DNA of 64,000 bases from Frateuria aurantia DSM 6220 (GCF_000242255.2 NC_017033.1:2615110-2679109), one strand, 5' to 3'; positions 1-11,252 are shown, numbered from the stretch's first letter. Numbers and translations: made by a program. Notes: a model not told the origin generated them from the letters alone.

Positions 1-2227
1 CGAACAATCGCAGCTCGACCAGACGCTCGCCCAGCCGCTCGCGCAGCAAGGCATCGATCTGTGCCCACGCCGTAGCCTCCGGAAAATCCAGAGCCAGATC
101 ACGACGCACCGAGGGATAACGCGGAATCGGCCGGGCCTGCGGCAGGCGACGACCGGTCAGGGCCGCCAGGTTCGCTTCCAGCACATAGACTTCGCCGGTC
201 AGATCCAGTTCGCGGCTGAGCTGCGGATGCAAGGCGCCGATCACGCCCACGGCTTTGCCATCGTGCAGCAGCCGGGCGGATCGACCTGGGTGCAGCCAGC
301 TGGGCAGCCCGGCCGTATCCAGCGTCCAGCGTTGCGGCTCGCCACCCCAGTTCAGGCAGGCATCCAGGTCGCCCTTCAGATCGTAGAAATCGATCGGACG
401 ACCAGCCAGCCCCCATTGCTCGAGGGCGGCGCTGCCGCTGACGACGGCGGCAAAGCTCGGCGCTTCCAGCGGGGCCTCGCCCTCGACTGCAGGTGCAGCG
501 AAGACCCGCCCCAGCTCGAACAGACGCACGCGAGCCTGCTGCCGTGCCTGGTTGTGATGCAGGGCATCGATCAGCCCGGGCAGCAAGGAAGGACGCATCA
601 CGCCCAGATCGGCCGACAAAGGATTGGCCAGCTCGACCCAGGGCTTGGCCAGCCCCCAGCGCTGCAGCAACTCGGCGCTGACAAAGGCCAGATTGACCGC
701 CTCGTAATAGCCACGGGCTGCCCACTGCTCGCGCAAGGCCAATTCGCCGATCTTCGCTTCCGGCTCCACCGCCACCTGCAGCTGACCGCTGGGCGCATGG
801 GTGGGAATCCGGTCGTAGCCGTAGATGCGGGCGACTTCCTCGATCAGGTCTTCTTCACGCTCGATATCAAAGCGGCTGCTGGGCGCGGTGATGGTCCAGC
901 CCTGCTCCAGGGTCTCCACTTTCATGCCCAGGGTCGCGAAAATGCGTGCGACCTCGGCATCGGCGACGCTGATGCCCAGTACCCGAGCCAAGCGGGCGCG
1001 ACGCAGCAGGATCGGCTGCGGCAGGCTCGACCCCTGCTCGATTTCGGCACTGACCACCGGGCCGGGCCGGCCGCCGACGATCTGCAGCAGCAGCTCGGTG
1101 GCCCGCTCGATGGCACGATCCGGCAGCCAGGGATCCACGCCGCGCTCGAAACGATGCGAGGCATCGGTATGCAGGCCCAGCTTGCGGGCCCGCCCCATGA
1201 TCGCGGAAGGAATGAAATGCGCCGCCTCCAGAAACACATCGCGCGTCGCGTCGGTGACCTTGGAGGCTTCGCCGCCAATGATGCCGCCGACACCCAGCGC
1301 CTGCGCCTGGTCGGCCACGACAACGAACTGGTTGCCCAGCCTGGCCTCGGCGCCGTTCAGCAGTTTCAGCGGTTCGCCGTCCGCGCCATGACGCACCACG
1401 ATATCGCCCTGCACGGTGGCGTTGTCATAGGCATGCATGGGCTGGCCCAGCTCCAGCATCACGTAGTTGGTAACATCGACCACCGCACTGATGGGACGCA
1501 GGCCGGAGCGACGCAGCCGCTCGGCCATCCACAACGGCGTGGCGGCCGTTGCATCGATGCCTTCGATCACCCGGCCCAGATAACGCGGCGCGTCCTTGCC
1601 GGCCTGCAGGCTGATCGTCCGGCGCGCCTCGCTGGTCGCCGCCACTGCCATCGCACCCGGCTTGCGCACTTCACCACCGAACAGCGCCGCCACGTCATGC
1701 GCCAGACCATACAGGCCCAGGCAATCGGAGCGGTTCGGCGTCAGCTTCAGTTCGAAACAGGCATCGGGCAGCTGCAGGTAATCACTGATGGGCGTACCCA
1801 CCGGCGCATCGGCTGGCAGTTCGAACAGACCGGATGCATCCTCGTCCAGTCCCAGCTCCTTGGCCGAGCACAGCATGCCGAAGGACTCAACCCCGCGCAG
1901 CTTGGCCGGGCGGATCTTGAAATCGGGACTCAGCTGGGTCCCGACCGTGGCCAGCGGTGCCTTCAGACCGACGCGGGCATTGGGTGCGCCACAGACGATC
2001 TGCAGCGGCTCGGACTGGCCGATCGAGACCTGGCAGATCTGCAGGCGATCAGCCTCCGGGTGGCGCACGGCCTCGACGATCTCGCCGACGACCACGCCAT
2101 CCAGGCTTTCGCCCAGCACGGTGAGTTCTTCGACTTCCAGGCCGGCCATGGTCAGGCCGTGCGACAAGGTCTCGCGATCGGCATCGATACTGACCAGCTC
2201 GCGCAACCAGTTTTCGGAAAATTTCAT
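1..2227 (-). CDS. pheT: Phenylalanine--tRNA ligase beta subunit (C-terminal end cut by window edge)
   Basis: Large subunit of the alpha2-beta2 class II enzyme that charges tRNA-Phe in the cytoplasm. The frame is open from an ATG at 2225-2227 to the left edge, giving 742 codons of the roughly 790 usual for the family, so about 50 residues are missing. The start MKFSENWLREL is typical. The N-terminal tRNA-binding-like module (about residues 40-150) contains LRGVESFGMLCSAKEL. The FDX-ACB anticodon-binding domain begins near residue 700 with YPSVRRDLALDF and is truncated by the window. It lies 24 bp downstream of pheS on the same strand and must be co-transcribed with it. Family identity is clear from end to end of the visible part. 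Confidence 0.97.
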   Translation of the reverse strand, partial: MKFSENWLRELVSIDADRETLSHGLTMAGLEVEELTVLGESLDGVVVGEIVEAVRHPEADRLQICQVSIGQSEPLQIVCGAPNARVGLKAPLATVGTQLSPDFKIRPAKLRGVESFGMLCSAKELGLDEDASGLFELPADAPVGTPISDYLQLPDACFELKLTPNRSDCLGLYGLAHDVAALFGGEVRKPGAMAVAATSEARRTISLQAGKDAPRYLGRVIEGIDATAATPLWMAERLRRSGLRPISAVVDVTNYVMLELGQPMHAYDNATVQGDIVVRHGADGEPLKLLNGAEARLGNQFVVVADQAQALGVGGIIGGEASKVTDATRDVFLEAAHFIPSAIMGRARKLGLHTDASHRFERGVDPWLPDRAIERATELLLQIVGGRPGPVVSAEIEQGSSLPQPILLRRARLARVLGISVADAEVARIFATLGMKVETLEQGWTITAPSSRFDIEREEDLIEEVARIYGYDRIPTHAPSGQLQVAVEPEAKIGELALREQWAARGYYEAVNLAFVSAELLQRWGLAKPWVELANPLSADLGVMRPSLLPGLIDALHHNQARQQARVRLFELGRVFAAPAVEGEAPLEAPSFAAVVSGSAALEQWGLAGRPIDFYDLKGDLDACLNWGGEPQRWTLDTAGLPSWLHPGRSARLLHDGKAVGVIGALHPQLSRELDLTGEVYVLEANLAALTGRRLPQARPIPRYPSVRRDLALDFPEATAWAQIDALLRERLGERLVELRLF

Positions 2228-2251
2228 GTCTTGGATTCCTTGGCCGGGTCT

Positions 2252-3746
<1,495 letters not shown>

Positions 3747-3761
3747 GGTTTATTCTCCGCC

Positions 3762-3959
3762 TCAGACGTACGGCAACATGCGTGCCACACTCTTGGTGTC
3801 GCAGGCCTTGACGTGGTTGGTCGCGCGCAGGCCGCGCTTCCGCTTGGTCGACTTCTTGGTCAGGATGTGCGACTTGAACGCATGACCTGCCTTGAACTTG
3901 CCGGACGCGGTCTTGCGAAAACGCTTCGCGGCCGCCCGGTTGGTCTTGATCTTGGGCAT
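3762..3959 (-). CDS. rpmI: 50S ribosomal protein L35
   Basis: Small basic protein of the large ribosomal subunit, 65 residues, starting [14 protein letters not shown] and containing the family core [11 protein letters not shown]. The start is fixed by homology at the ATG 3957-3959, with GGAG 8 bases upstream; a longer in-frame opening up to 4166 is only unused upstream sequence. It lies between infC and rplT, as in most bacteria. Confidence 0.98.
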   Translation of the reverse strand: MPKIKTNRAAAKRFRKTASGKFKAGHAFKSHILTKKSTKRKRGLRATNHVKACDTKSVARMLPYV

Positions 3960-4185
3960 AAGAATGCTCCGTATCCATTGTTGAGTCAGATTTGGCGGCA
4001 ACCCGGAGGCTGCTCTTTCCTTCCTGCCAAAATCGGCTGCCCGCTCCATCCATACATGAGCGAGCCCGCAAGTATATTGCATCATCGCAGCCACTGCCAA
4101 GAGGCAGTCGATGCGATGCGACACCGACCCGCAGCCGGCGGGCCCGACCCGGAGGCCGGCCTGCACAGCCAGGACCCGGTTCGGC

Positions 4186-4713
4186 TTACTGCTTCTTCTT
4201 CGGTCCGATCATCATGACCATCTGCCGGCCTTCCAGCCGGGGGAAGGACTCCACCTGGCCGATTTCACCGACATCACCCTGGATCTTGCGAGCCAGATTC
4301 TGGCCCAGATCCTGATGCGACATTTCACGACCGCGGAACCGGATCGTGACCTTGACCTTGTCGCCTTCTTCCAGGAACCGGACCATGTTGCGCAGCTTGA
4401 TCTGGTAGTCGCCGACATCCGTCACGGGACGGAACTTGACTTCCTTGATCTCGACCTGCTTCTGCTTCTTCTTGGCAGCCTGGGCCTTTTTCTGGGCCTC
4501 GAACTTGAACTTGCCGTAATCCATGATCCGGCAGACCGGGGGATCGCCGTTCGGCTGGATTTCGACCAGGTCGAGTCCGGCTTCCTCGGCCACACGCAGG
4601 GCCTCATCACGGGTAAGAATGCCCAGCTGCTCAGAATCGGGACCAATCACCCGGACCCTGGGAACACGGATTTCCAGGTTGCGACGATTGCCCTTGTTTT
4701 CGGTGGTGGCGAT
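4186..4713 (-). CDS. infC: Translation initiation factor IF-3 (ATC start codon)
   Basis: IF-3 binds the 30S subunit, prevents 50S joining and discriminates against non-standard start codons. From an ATG or GTG start the ORF would be only 154 residues (first GTG at 4648-4650) and would lack the conserved N-terminus. The frame continues upstream to an ATC at 4711-4713, preceded by a perfect GGAGG (4722-4726) with 8-base spacing. That gives 175 residues beginning [18 protein letters not shown], like other gammaproteobacterial IF-3. The C-terminal domain has [13 protein letters not shown]. Use of AUC/AUU/AUA by infC is the known basis of IF-3 autoregulation. thrS ends 44 bp upstream. Confidence 0.95.
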   Translation of the reverse strand: MATTENKGNRRNLEIRVPRVRVIGPDSEQLGILTRDEALRVAEEAGLDLVEIQPNGDPPVCRIMDYGKFKFEAQKKAQAAKKKQKQVEIKEVKFRPVTDVGDYQIKLRNMVRFLEEGDKVKVTIRFRGREMSHQDLGQNLARKIQGDVGEIGQVESFPRLEGRQMVMMIGPKKKQ

Positions 4714-4726
4714 ACCACTATCCTCC
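4711..4726 (-). promoter_or_regulatory. infC ribosome-binding site with rare ATC start
   Basis: A full GGAGG Shine-Dalgarno (plus-strand CCTCC 4722-4726) and an 8-base spacer lead to ATC (plus-strand GAT 4711-4713). The strong SD paired with a start codon that IF-3 itself rejects is the classical autoregulatory arrangement. Confidence 0.85.
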
Positions 4727-4757
4727 AGAAGATAAAATAAGATGGCCCACCAAGCAC

Positions 4758-6662
4758 TTAGCGCTTGGTTTCGGCCTCCAGGCGTGCCGTGAATTCGGCA
4801 ACGCTCATGCTGCCAAGGTCTTCACCTGCACGTGTACGTACGGATACCATGCCCTGTTCTTTCTCACGGTCACCGACCACGAGCAGGTAGGGCACCTTCT
4901 GCAACGTATGCTCGCGGATTTTATAGCCGACCTTTTCGTTGCGCAAATCGGACTTCACACGGAAACCCTTTTCGACCAGCTCACGCGCCACCCCGGCGGT
5001 GTAGTCGGCCTGGGCATCGGTGATGTTCAGCACCACCGCCTGAACCGGCGCCAGCCAAGCCGGCAGCAGGCCTGCATAGTGCTCGATCAGGATCCCGATA
5101 AAGCGCTCCATCGAGCCGACGATGGCCCGATGCAGCATCACCGGATGCCGTTTTGTCGAATGCTCATCCACATATTCCGCACCCAGGCGCTCCGGCATCA
5201 TGAAGTCGACCTGCATGGTACCGACCTGCCAGGCGCGGCCGATCGAATCCTTCATGTGGTATTCGATCTTAGGGCCATAGAAGGCACCCTCACCCGGCAG
5301 TTCTTCCCAACTCTCGACGCCGGCCGAACGCAGGGCCGAGCGCAGGGCGTGCTCGGCCCGATCCCAGACCTCGTCACTGCCCAGCCGGTTTTCCGGACGC
5401 AGGGCGATCTTCATCGCGACATTTTCGAAACCGAAGTCGTCGTAGACCTTCATGGCCTGCTGATGGAACGCCGTCACCTCGGACTCGATCTGGGCCTCGG
5501 TGCAGAAGATATGACCATCGTCCTGGGTAAAGGCACGCACGCGCATGATGCCGTGCAGCGCGCCCGACGGCTCGTTGCGATGGCAACTGCCGAACTCGGC
5601 ATAACGGATCGGCAGGTCGCGGTAGCTGTGCAGGCCGGCATTGTAGATCTGCACATGACCCGGACAGTTCATGGGCTTCACCGCATAGGTCCGTTTCTCG
5701 GACTCGGTGAAGAACATGTTTTCCTTGTAGTTGTCCCAGTGACCGGACTTTTTCCACAAGCTGACATCGACAATCTGCGGACCGCGCACTTCCTGATAGC
5801 CGCTCTTGCGATAGACACCGCGGACGTACTGCTCCACGGCCTGCCACAGCGACCAGCCATTGGGATGCCAGAACACCATCCCCGGGGCTTCTTCCTGCTG
5901 ATGGAACAGGTCCAGCTGCTTGCCGATACGGCGATGGTCACGCTTTTCGGCTTCGGCCAGCTGATGCAGATAGGCCTTCAGCTCCTTGTCATTGGTCCAG
6001 GCCGTGCCATAGACGCGGGTCAGCATGGCGTTGTTGGAGTCGCCACGCCAGTAGGCACCCGCCACCTTCATCAGCTTGAAGGCGCGCAGCTTGCCGGTAT
6101 TGGGCACATGCGGACCGCGGCACAGATCGGTGAACTCGCCCTGGCTGTACAGCGACAGTTCCTGGTCGGCCGGAATCGACTCGATGATTTCGGCCTTGTA
6201 GTTCTCGCCCAGTCCGCGAAAGAAGGCCACAGCCTCGTCACGGCTCTTGACGCTGCGGCTGACCGGCAGGTCCTGCTTGACGATGGCTTCCATCTCGGCC
6301 TGGATCTTGTCCAGGTCTTCCGGAGTGAACGGCCGCTCGTAGGCGAAGTCATAGTAAAAACCGTTCTCGATCACCGGACCGATGGTGACCTGGGCCCCCG
6401 GATACAATCGCTGCACGGCCTGGGCCAGCAGATGGGCGGTGGAATGGCGCAGGATTTCCAGCGCTTCCGGACTCTTGTCGGTGATGATGGCCAGACTGGC
6501 ATCATGGTCCATGACATGGCTGGCATCCACCAGCTGGCCGTCCACCTTGCCGGCCAGCGTGGCCTTGGCCAGGCCGGCGCCAATCGAGGCTGCCACCTCC
6601 TGAACCGTTACGGCATGGTCGAACGGCCGCTTGCTGCCGTCGGGAAGAGTGATTTCGATCAT
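4758..6662 (-). CDS. thrS: Threonine--tRNA ligase
   Basis: Class II synthetase for tRNA-Thr with editing of mischarged Ser. The 634-residue protein has the expected order: TGS domain (about 1-62, [20 protein letters not shown]), editing domain ([18 protein letters not shown] near residue 73), catalytic core with the zinc-ligand region [19 protein letters not shown] and [14 protein letters not shown], and the anticodon-binding domain (about 535-634). It is the first gene of the thrS-infC-rpmI-rplT-pheST cluster. The upstream 390 bp separates it from a divergent epimerase gene, so the promoter should lie there. Confidence 0.98.
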   Translation of the reverse strand: MIEITLPDGSKRPFDHAVTVQEVAASIGAGLAKATLAGKVDGQLVDASHVMDHDASLAIITDKSPEALEILRHSTAHLLAQAVQRLYPGAQVTIGPVIENGFYYDFAYERPFTPEDLDKIQAEMEAIVKQDLPVSRSVKSRDEAVAFFRGLGENYKAEIIESIPADQELSLYSQGEFTDLCRGPHVPNTGKLRAFKLMKVAGAYWRGDSNNAMLTRVYGTAWTNDKELKAYLHQLAEAEKRDHRRIGKQLDLFHQQEEAPGMVFWHPNGWSLWQAVEQYVRGVYRKSGYQEVRGPQIVDVSLWKKSGHWDNYKENMFFTESEKRTYAVKPMNCPGHVQIYNAGLHSYRDLPIRYAEFGSCHRNEPSGALHGIMRVRAFTQDDGHIFCTEAQIESEVTAFHQQAMKVYDDFGFENVAMKIALRPENRLGSDEVWDRAEHALRSALRSAGVESWEELPGEGAFYGPKIEYHMKDSIGRAWQVGTMQVDFMMPERLGAEYVDEHSTKRHPVMLHRAIVGSMERFIGILIEHYAGLLPAWLAPVQAVVLNITDAQADYTAGVARELVEKGFRVKSDLRNEKVGYKIREHTLQKVPYLLVVGDREKEQGMVSVRTRAGEDLGSMSVAEFTARLEAETKR

Positions 6663-7053
6663 TGCATCAATACCTGTACAGCACCCGTCAAAGGCGCCGG
6701 TTGGGAAGTCTTAGGGAGATCGGATCGCGCAGGTCGGGCAAGGGATCTGCCGCGGACCAGGCAGGACAGGCCGGGGACAAGGCGCACCGGAAGGTGGCTA
6801 TCCGCGCCGGCGTGTCATCAAGTCGGGAAGTGACGAGTTTGCATGTCGCACACAAGACCTGCGGTCACCCGCTGGCCACCTTCTCTGGTCGAGGTTATCC
6901 CCATACCTTAGGCCTGTTGGCTACCTGCTGTCAATCAAGCCGCCAGGTGGCGGGCATGGTCGTCGCCGGCACCCGACGGGGATCGCATGCAGCGGCCTTC
7001 AACAAAATCCATGAGCGCGTAAAATCGGGACATCTTCAGGAGACTCCCAAGCC
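6663..7053. other. Divergent intergenic region, thrS / epimerase
   Basis: This 391-bp gap lies between two divergent genes and should hold both promoters. I see no convincing ORF, tRNA or terminator in it, and no clear operator-like threonyl-tRNA mimic for thrS. Confidence 0.5.
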
Positions 7054-8073
7054 ATGCGCATTCTGGTCACCGGCGCCGCCGGCTTTATCGGCGCCGCCCT
7101 GGTCGAGCGATTGCTCGCCCGCGGCGATGAGGTCGCCGGCCTCGACAACCACAACGACTATTACGACCCCGCCCTGAAAGAAGCCCGGCTGGCCCGCTTC
7201 CATGACCATCCGGCCTACCGCCACCAGCGCAGCGATCTGGCTGATGCCGGCCGCCTCGATGCCTTGTTTGCCGACTTCCGGCCGCAACGAGTGGTAAATC
7301 TGGCGGCCCAGGCCGGGGTCCGCTACTCGCTGCAGAACCCCGCCGCCTATATCAGCAGCAACCTGGTCGGGTTCGGCAACGTACTGGAAGCCTGCCGACA
7401 CCATGAGGTCGAGCATCTGGTGTATGCCTCCTCCAGCTCGGTCTACGGCGCCAATCGATCGATGCCGTTCTCGGTCGATGATCCGGTCGATCACCCGCTG
7501 AGCCTGTATGCGGCCACCAAAAAGTCCAATGAGCTGATGGCCCACAGCTACAGCCATCTGTATGCCCTGCCCACCACCGGCCTGCGCTTCTTCACCGTCT
7601 ACGGTCCCTGGGGGCGCCCCGACATGGCCCCGATGCTGTTTGCCGACAGAATCAGCCGCGGCCAGCCGCTGGACGTATTCAATTACGGCCACCACCGTCG
7701 CGACTTCACCTATATCGACGACATCGTCGAAGGCATCATCCGCACCCTGGACCGGCCACCGGCCGCCGATCCCGACTATGACCCGATGCAGCCCCATCCC
7801 GGCCGCTCCAATGCGCCCTATCGGGTCTACAACATCGGCAATGATCAGCCTGTTCCCTTGCTGCAATTCATCGAATTGATGGAACAAGGCCTGGGCCGCG
7901 TGGTCGAAAAGCGACTGCTGCCGATGCAGCCCGGCGACGTACCGGATACCTGGGCCGATGTCACCGCCTTGCGTGAAGATGTCGGCTACGCGCCGTCCAC
8001 ATCGATCGAAGCAGGCGTGAGCGCCTTTGTCGACTGGTACCGCCGCTATCACGGCCTGGATACCGCCAGCTGA
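7054..8073 (+). CDS. NAD-dependent epimerase, probably UDP-glucuronate 4-epimerase (CapI/LspL type)
   Basis: Extended short-chain dehydrogenase of 339 residues that should interconvert UDP-glucuronate and UDP-galacturonate for cell-surface polysaccharide. The N-terminal NAD site is TGAAGFIG. The motif NHNDYYDPALKEARL after the second strand is typical of the UDP-GlcA epimerases. SSSSVYG supplies the catalytic Ser and YAATKK the Tyr-x3-Lys pair. TVYGPWGRPDMAP and HHRRDFTYIDDIVEG are substrate-side motifs of the family. A ugd gene in the same window (60.7-62.0 kb) makes the substrate UDP-glucuronate. The start has GGAG upstream. GalE or another sugar-nucleotide epimerase is the alternative. Confidence 0.88.
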   Translation: MRILVTGAAGFIGAALVERLLARGDEVAGLDNHNDYYDPALKEARLARFHDHPAYRHQRSDLADAGRLDALFADFRPQRVVNLAAQAGVRYSLQNPAAYISSNLVGFGNVLEACRHHEVEHLVYASSSSVYGANRSMPFSVDDPVDHPLSLYAATKKSNELMAHSYSHLYALPTTGLRFFTVYGPWGRPDMAPMLFADRISRGQPLDVFNYGHHRRDFTYIDDIVEGIIRTLDRPPAADPDYDPMQPHPGRSNAPYRVYNIGNDQPVPLLQFIELMEQGLGRVVEKRLLPMQPGDVPDTWADVTALREDVGYAPSTSIEAGVSAFVDWYRRYHGLDTAS

Positions 8074-8128
8074 AGCCTGACATGCTCCTCGCCACGTACC
8101 CAACCGTCCGCCCAACCCAGGATTGTTT

Positions 8129-8893
8129 ATGACCCAGAAGACTATTCTCGTCACCGGCGCCAGCAGCGGCTTTGGCAAGCACATCGCCGAACGCATGGCA
8201 CGTCGCGGCGACAAGATCATCGTCACGGCGCGGCGCGCCGAGCGGCTGACCGAGCTGGCCGAAGCCTACCCTGGCCTGATCAAGCCGATCCCCCTGGATG
8301 TCACCGATGCCGCCGCTGTCGAAGCCGCCCTGGCCGACCTGCCACCGGAATGGCAGGCCATCGATGTGCTGGTCAACAATGCCGGCCTCGCACTGGGCCT
8401 GGAGCCAGCCAACGAGGCCAGGCTGGACAACTGGGAGCGGATGATCGCCACCAACTGCAGCGGCCTGGTGACCGTGACCCGGCTGGTGTTGCCTGGCATG
8501 GTCGCCCGCGGTCGTGGCCAGATCATCAATATCGGCTCCACCGCCGGCAGCATCCCCTATGCCGGCGGCAACGTGTATGGCGCGACCAAGGCCTTCGTCC
8601 ACCAGTTCACCAACAATCTCAATGCCGACCTGGTCGGCAGTGGCGTCCACGCCAGTTGCGTGGAGCCCGGACTGGTCGGTGGCACCGAATTTTCGTCGGT
8701 CCGCTTCGACGGCAACTCGGAGAAGGCCGCAGGAGTCTACCAGGACACCCAGCCACTGACCCCGGAAGATATCGCCGACACGGTCGAATGGATCATCGAC
8801 CGGCCGCCGCACGTCACCATCAATTATCTGGTGATGATGCCCGACTGCCAGTCCTTCGGCGGCCAGGTGGTCAAGCGCCGCGTCAGCAACTGA
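8129..8893 (+). CDS. ydfG: NADP-dependent 3-hydroxy acid dehydrogenase, YdfG-like SDR
   Basis: Classical short-chain dehydrogenase of 254 residues that resembles E. coli YdfG along its full length; YdfG oxidises L-serine, L-allo-threonine and related 3-hydroxy acids and reduces malonic semialdehyde. Visible motifs are TGASSGFG (cofactor), NNAGLALG, NIGSTAGS (catalytic Ser) and YGATKAF (Tyr-x3-Lys), then EPGLVGGTEFS. The basic RR after strand 2 (TARRAERL) suits NADP. I take the ATG at 8129; a TTG two codons earlier is in frame but less likely. It lies 55 bp after the epimerase gene and may share its transcript. A perfect hairpin follows. Confidence 0.9.
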   Translation: MTQKTILVTGASSGFGKHIAERMARRGDKIIVTARRAERLTELAEAYPGLIKPIPLDVTDAAAVEAALADLPPEWQAIDVLVNNAGLALGLEPANEARLDNWERMIATNCSGLVTVTRLVLPGMVARGRGQIINIGSTAGSIPYAGGNVYGATKAFVHQFTNNLNADLVGSGVHASCVEPGLVGGTEFSSVRFDGNSEKAAGVYQDTQPLTPEDIADTVEWIIDRPPHVTINYLVMMPDCQSFGGQVVKRRVSN

Positions 8894-8906
8894 CAGGCCG
8901 GACGAT

Positions 8907-8934
8907 GCAGGGGCGACGCGAGCGTCGCCCCTGC
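8907..8934. terminator. Perfect hairpin between convergent genes
   Basis: Arms 8907-8919 and 8922-8934 are exactly complementary (13 bp, very G+C rich). The hairpin sits between the convergent ydfG-like and hemJ-like genes. There is no T run on either side, so bidirectional termination is plausible but not certain. Confidence 0.55.
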
Positions 8935-8939
8935 GCAAT

Positions 8940-9398
8940 TCAGAACGGCCGCGCCATCACCAGATACAGTACGCCCAGCACCAGAAATACCGGCAGCTCG
9001 TTGGCCAGCCGCAACTGTAAGGCCGAAGGCAGGCCCTTGCTGGCGTGCTTTTTCAGACGCCGGCCGGTGAAGATGTAGTACACGAACAGCACCGCCACCA
9101 GGCCCAGCTTGGCGTGGATCCAGTGCGCCTGCCCCACCACCGGCGGCAGACTGGCCGTCATCCGCCAGCCCTGCCACAGCAGCAGGCCGCAGATCACGGA
9201 AAGACCGAACATGATGTGGCCGAAACGGTACAGACGCCGTCCCATCAACTCAAGACGCGCGGACACGGCCGCCGGCTCGCCAGCGGCCTTGACCTCGGCC
9301 AGATTCACCAGAATCCGAGGCAGATAGAACACCGCCGCGACCCAGCCCATCACGAACAGGACATGGAGCGCCTTGATCCAGAAATACCACATGAGCAT
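8940..9398 (-). CDS. HemJ/CopD-like membrane protein
   Basis: Integral membrane protein of about 152 residues with four predicted membrane segments. It matches the HemJ (protoporphyrinogen IX oxidase, heme pathway) group: the start MLMWYFWIKALHVLFVMGW carries the conserved early His, FYLPRILV follows, and HAKLGLVAVL has the conserved Lys in the third segment. HemJ oxidises protoporphyrinogen IX to protoporphyrin IX. The start is uncertain: ATGs at 9392, 9398 and 9425 are in frame and none has a strong SD. CopD-type copper proteins share the fold and are the alternative. It is convergent with ydfG. Confidence 0.7.
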   Translation of the reverse strand: MLMWYFWIKALHVLFVMGWVAAVFYLPRILVNLAEVKAAGEPAAVSARLELMGRRLYRFGHIMFGLSVICGLLLWQGWRMTASLPPVVGQAHWIHAKLGLVAVLFVYYIFTGRRLKKHASKGLPSALQLRLANELPVFLVLGVLYLVMARPF

Positions 9399-9570
9399 CC
9401 GCCCGCATTGAAAGAATCCCGCCATCGTAAGCCCGCCCCGCTGACCCGGCAATCCGGCCGCGACCGCCATCGGTCTCCTGTAGCCAGCCGGCATGCGGCG
9501 CCAGACCTTGCCCGTTGGCCGCGCTTGCGGTTCAATTCAGGCAGAAAGAGACCATGACTGCGGAGGTCCG

Positions 9571-10617
9571 ATGGCCGGGACACCGCAGCCAGTCATCCCT
9601 CCGGCCCTCGCCGGAGACGCCGGCCCCGCCACGGACAAAGGTCGCCTGCTCGCCATGGACAGCGTTTCACCCGCCCGCCACTGGATCGGCCTGCTTGCCG
9701 ACTCCGAAGATCTGCATGTGCTGCGCTTCGCCGAAGATGGTCAGGTGCCGGAGCGGCGCAAGATCGCTGCCGCCCCCATCCTCCGGGGATCTACCCCGCT
9801 GGCCGATGCCATCAACGAACTCTGCAGCGACTGGCTTCAGTACTCGCCCGCGACCGCCCTGGTCGGCGCTGGCCTGAATGCGCTGCTGCCGGCCGACACC
9901 GCACCTGCGCCGATCGAAGTCCCCTTCGAACTGGCCCCCTTGGCACGCCTGCTGCGCCCCATCCGGCAGCCCGGGTTGCCTGACTTGCATCTGCTGCCGG
10001 ATTTCGCCCAGAACGGCATCCTGCCGGGCCGCATCGACCACGGCACGGCAGCCCTGCTCGGCGTCCGCAGCAGTACCGACGAGGCCGACCTGCTGGTCGG
10101 CCTGCTGGGCGAACAGCACCAATGGGTGCGCCTGGACCGCCAGCGGGTCCGTCGCCTGGTCAGCTTCATCACCCCCAGCCTGCAACGCCTGCTGAGCGGC
10201 TCGGCCGATCAGAGTGCCGACACGCCGACGGACACCTCGGCCGACTGGCATGCCGGTGCCTTCGATTTCGGCCTGGCCGTCGCGCGCGGCGAAGAGCAGC
10301 AGGCCGGCATGCTGGCCAGTCTCGGCAGCCCGCAAGCCCTGGTGCGCAGCGGTCAGCTGGCCGCGACCGAACAGGGCAGCTTCCGCCATGGCCTGCTGAT
10401 CGGTCATGAACTGCTGGGTCTCAAGCGCATGGAGCCGGATGCTGCCCCTCACTGCCCGGTGATTCTGGTCGGCCCTGAAGATCGTTGCCTGCGCTATGCG
10501 CGCGCCCTGCAACTGTTCGGCTTCGAACATGTGGAGCGGGCCCGCCAGGCCGCCGAGCGCGGCCTCTGGCAACTGGCCCGCACCCTCGATCATGGCGCGC
10601 CGGAACCCGCCGGATGA
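9571..10617 (+). CDS. DgoK-like (2-dehydro-3-deoxygalactonokinase family) protein with eroded kinase motifs
   Basis: Product of 348 residues, or 320 from an ATG at 9655, just upstream of a KDPGal aldolase. The C-terminal half (GSFRHGLLIGHELLG, PVILVGPEDRCLRYARALQLFG) resembles the end of DgoK sugar kinases, and genomic position suits a kinase making 2-dehydro-3-deoxy-6-phosphogalactonate. The hallmark motifs are not intact: there is no N-terminal DWGT/S phosphate loop (HWIGLLADSEDL stands there), no RGEETQ (GRIDHGTAALLG instead) and no PGTHSKW (LGEQHQWVRLD instead). The frame is open and codon use looks normal, so it is not obviously a pseudogene. The start at 9571 has GGAGG 4 bases upstream. 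Function as an active kinase is doubtful. Confidence 0.65.
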   Translation: MAGTPQPVIPPALAGDAGPATDKGRLLAMDSVSPARHWIGLLADSEDLHVLRFAEDGQVPERRKIAAAPILRGSTPLADAINELCSDWLQYSPATALVGAGLNALLPADTAPAPIEVPFELAPLARLLRPIRQPGLPDLHLLPDFAQNGILPGRIDHGTAALLGVRSSTDEADLLVGLLGEQHQWVRLDRQRVRRLVSFITPSLQRLLSGSADQSADTPTDTSADWHAGAFDFGLAVARGEEQQAGMLASLGSPQALVRSGQLAATEQGSFRHGLLIGHELLGLKRMEPDAAPHCPVILVGPEDRCLRYARALQLFGFEHVERARQAAERGLWQLARTLDHGAPEPAG

Positions 10618-10628
10618 AGGGCCATGCC

Positions 10629-11252
10629 ATGCGAGAAGTCTTTCTGCATGGTTTTCTGGCCAATCTGCGGGGCATTCTGCCCGAAGAATGTGCCGATATC
10701 GTCACCACCTTGTACCACCGTGAGTTTCGACTGTTCGAAGTGCCGATCCAGGCGCCCGAAGCCCTGAACTGCATTCGCCGCATGCGCGAGCGTCTGCCGC
10801 CCGACGGCCTGGTCGGTGCCGGCATGGTCTTCAACCGCGATGACATCGAGGCCGCCTGCCAGGCCGGTGCCAACCTCGTCATCAGCCCGCACTGCGATCC
10901 GGAGCTGATCCGTGACGCGAAACAGGCCGGCCTGGCCTGCATCGCCGGTGCCGCCACTCCCACCGAAGCCTTCCGCGCCGTCAAGGCCGGCGTCGATGCC
11001 CTCAAGTATTTTCCGGCCGAACAACTGGGACCGGGCAGCCTTAGGATCTGGCGAAGCGTGCTGCCCAAGCATCTGCCCCTGCTGCCAGCCGGAGGCATTG
11101 CCACCGGGCAGATCCAAGCCTATGTCCGTGCGGGGGCGGCCGGTTTCGGGCTGGGCCGGGCGCTGTACATGCCCGGCATGGCATGCGCCGAGCTGGATCG
11201 CCGCGCGGAGGCATTCCAGCTGGCCTGGAAACAGGCCCACGGCACCGACTGA
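10629..11252 (+). CDS. dgoA: 2-dehydro-3-deoxy-6-phosphogalactonate aldolase
   Basis: Class I KDPG/KDPGal aldolase fold of 207 residues, cleaving 2-keto-3-deoxy-6-phosphogalactonate to pyruvate and glyceraldehyde 3-phosphate (De Ley-Doudoroff pathway). The catalytic residues are present: NLRGI (substrate Arg), FEVPI (Glu), GAGMV, and the Schiff-base Lys in ALKYFPAE; GGIATG binds phosphate. The ATG at 10629 has AAGG 8 bases upstream. An ATG at 10614 overlapping the previous stop as ATGA is also in frame. It is translationally close to the DgoK-like gene, so the two form one operon. Confidence 0.88.
   Translation: MREVFLHGFLANLRGILPEECADIVTTLYHREFRLFEVPIQAPEALNCIRRMRERLPPDGLVGAGMVFNRDDIEAACQAGANLVISPHCDPELIRDAKQAGLACIAGAATPTEAFRAVKAGVDALKYFPAEQLGPGSLRIWRSVLPKHLPLLPAGGIATGQIQAYVRAGAAGFGLGRALYMPGMACAELDRRAEAFQLAWKQAHGTD

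Noticed and set aside
4908-6833. 641-codon open frame opposite thrS
   Set aside because: Antisense shadow of thrS, no recognisable domain.
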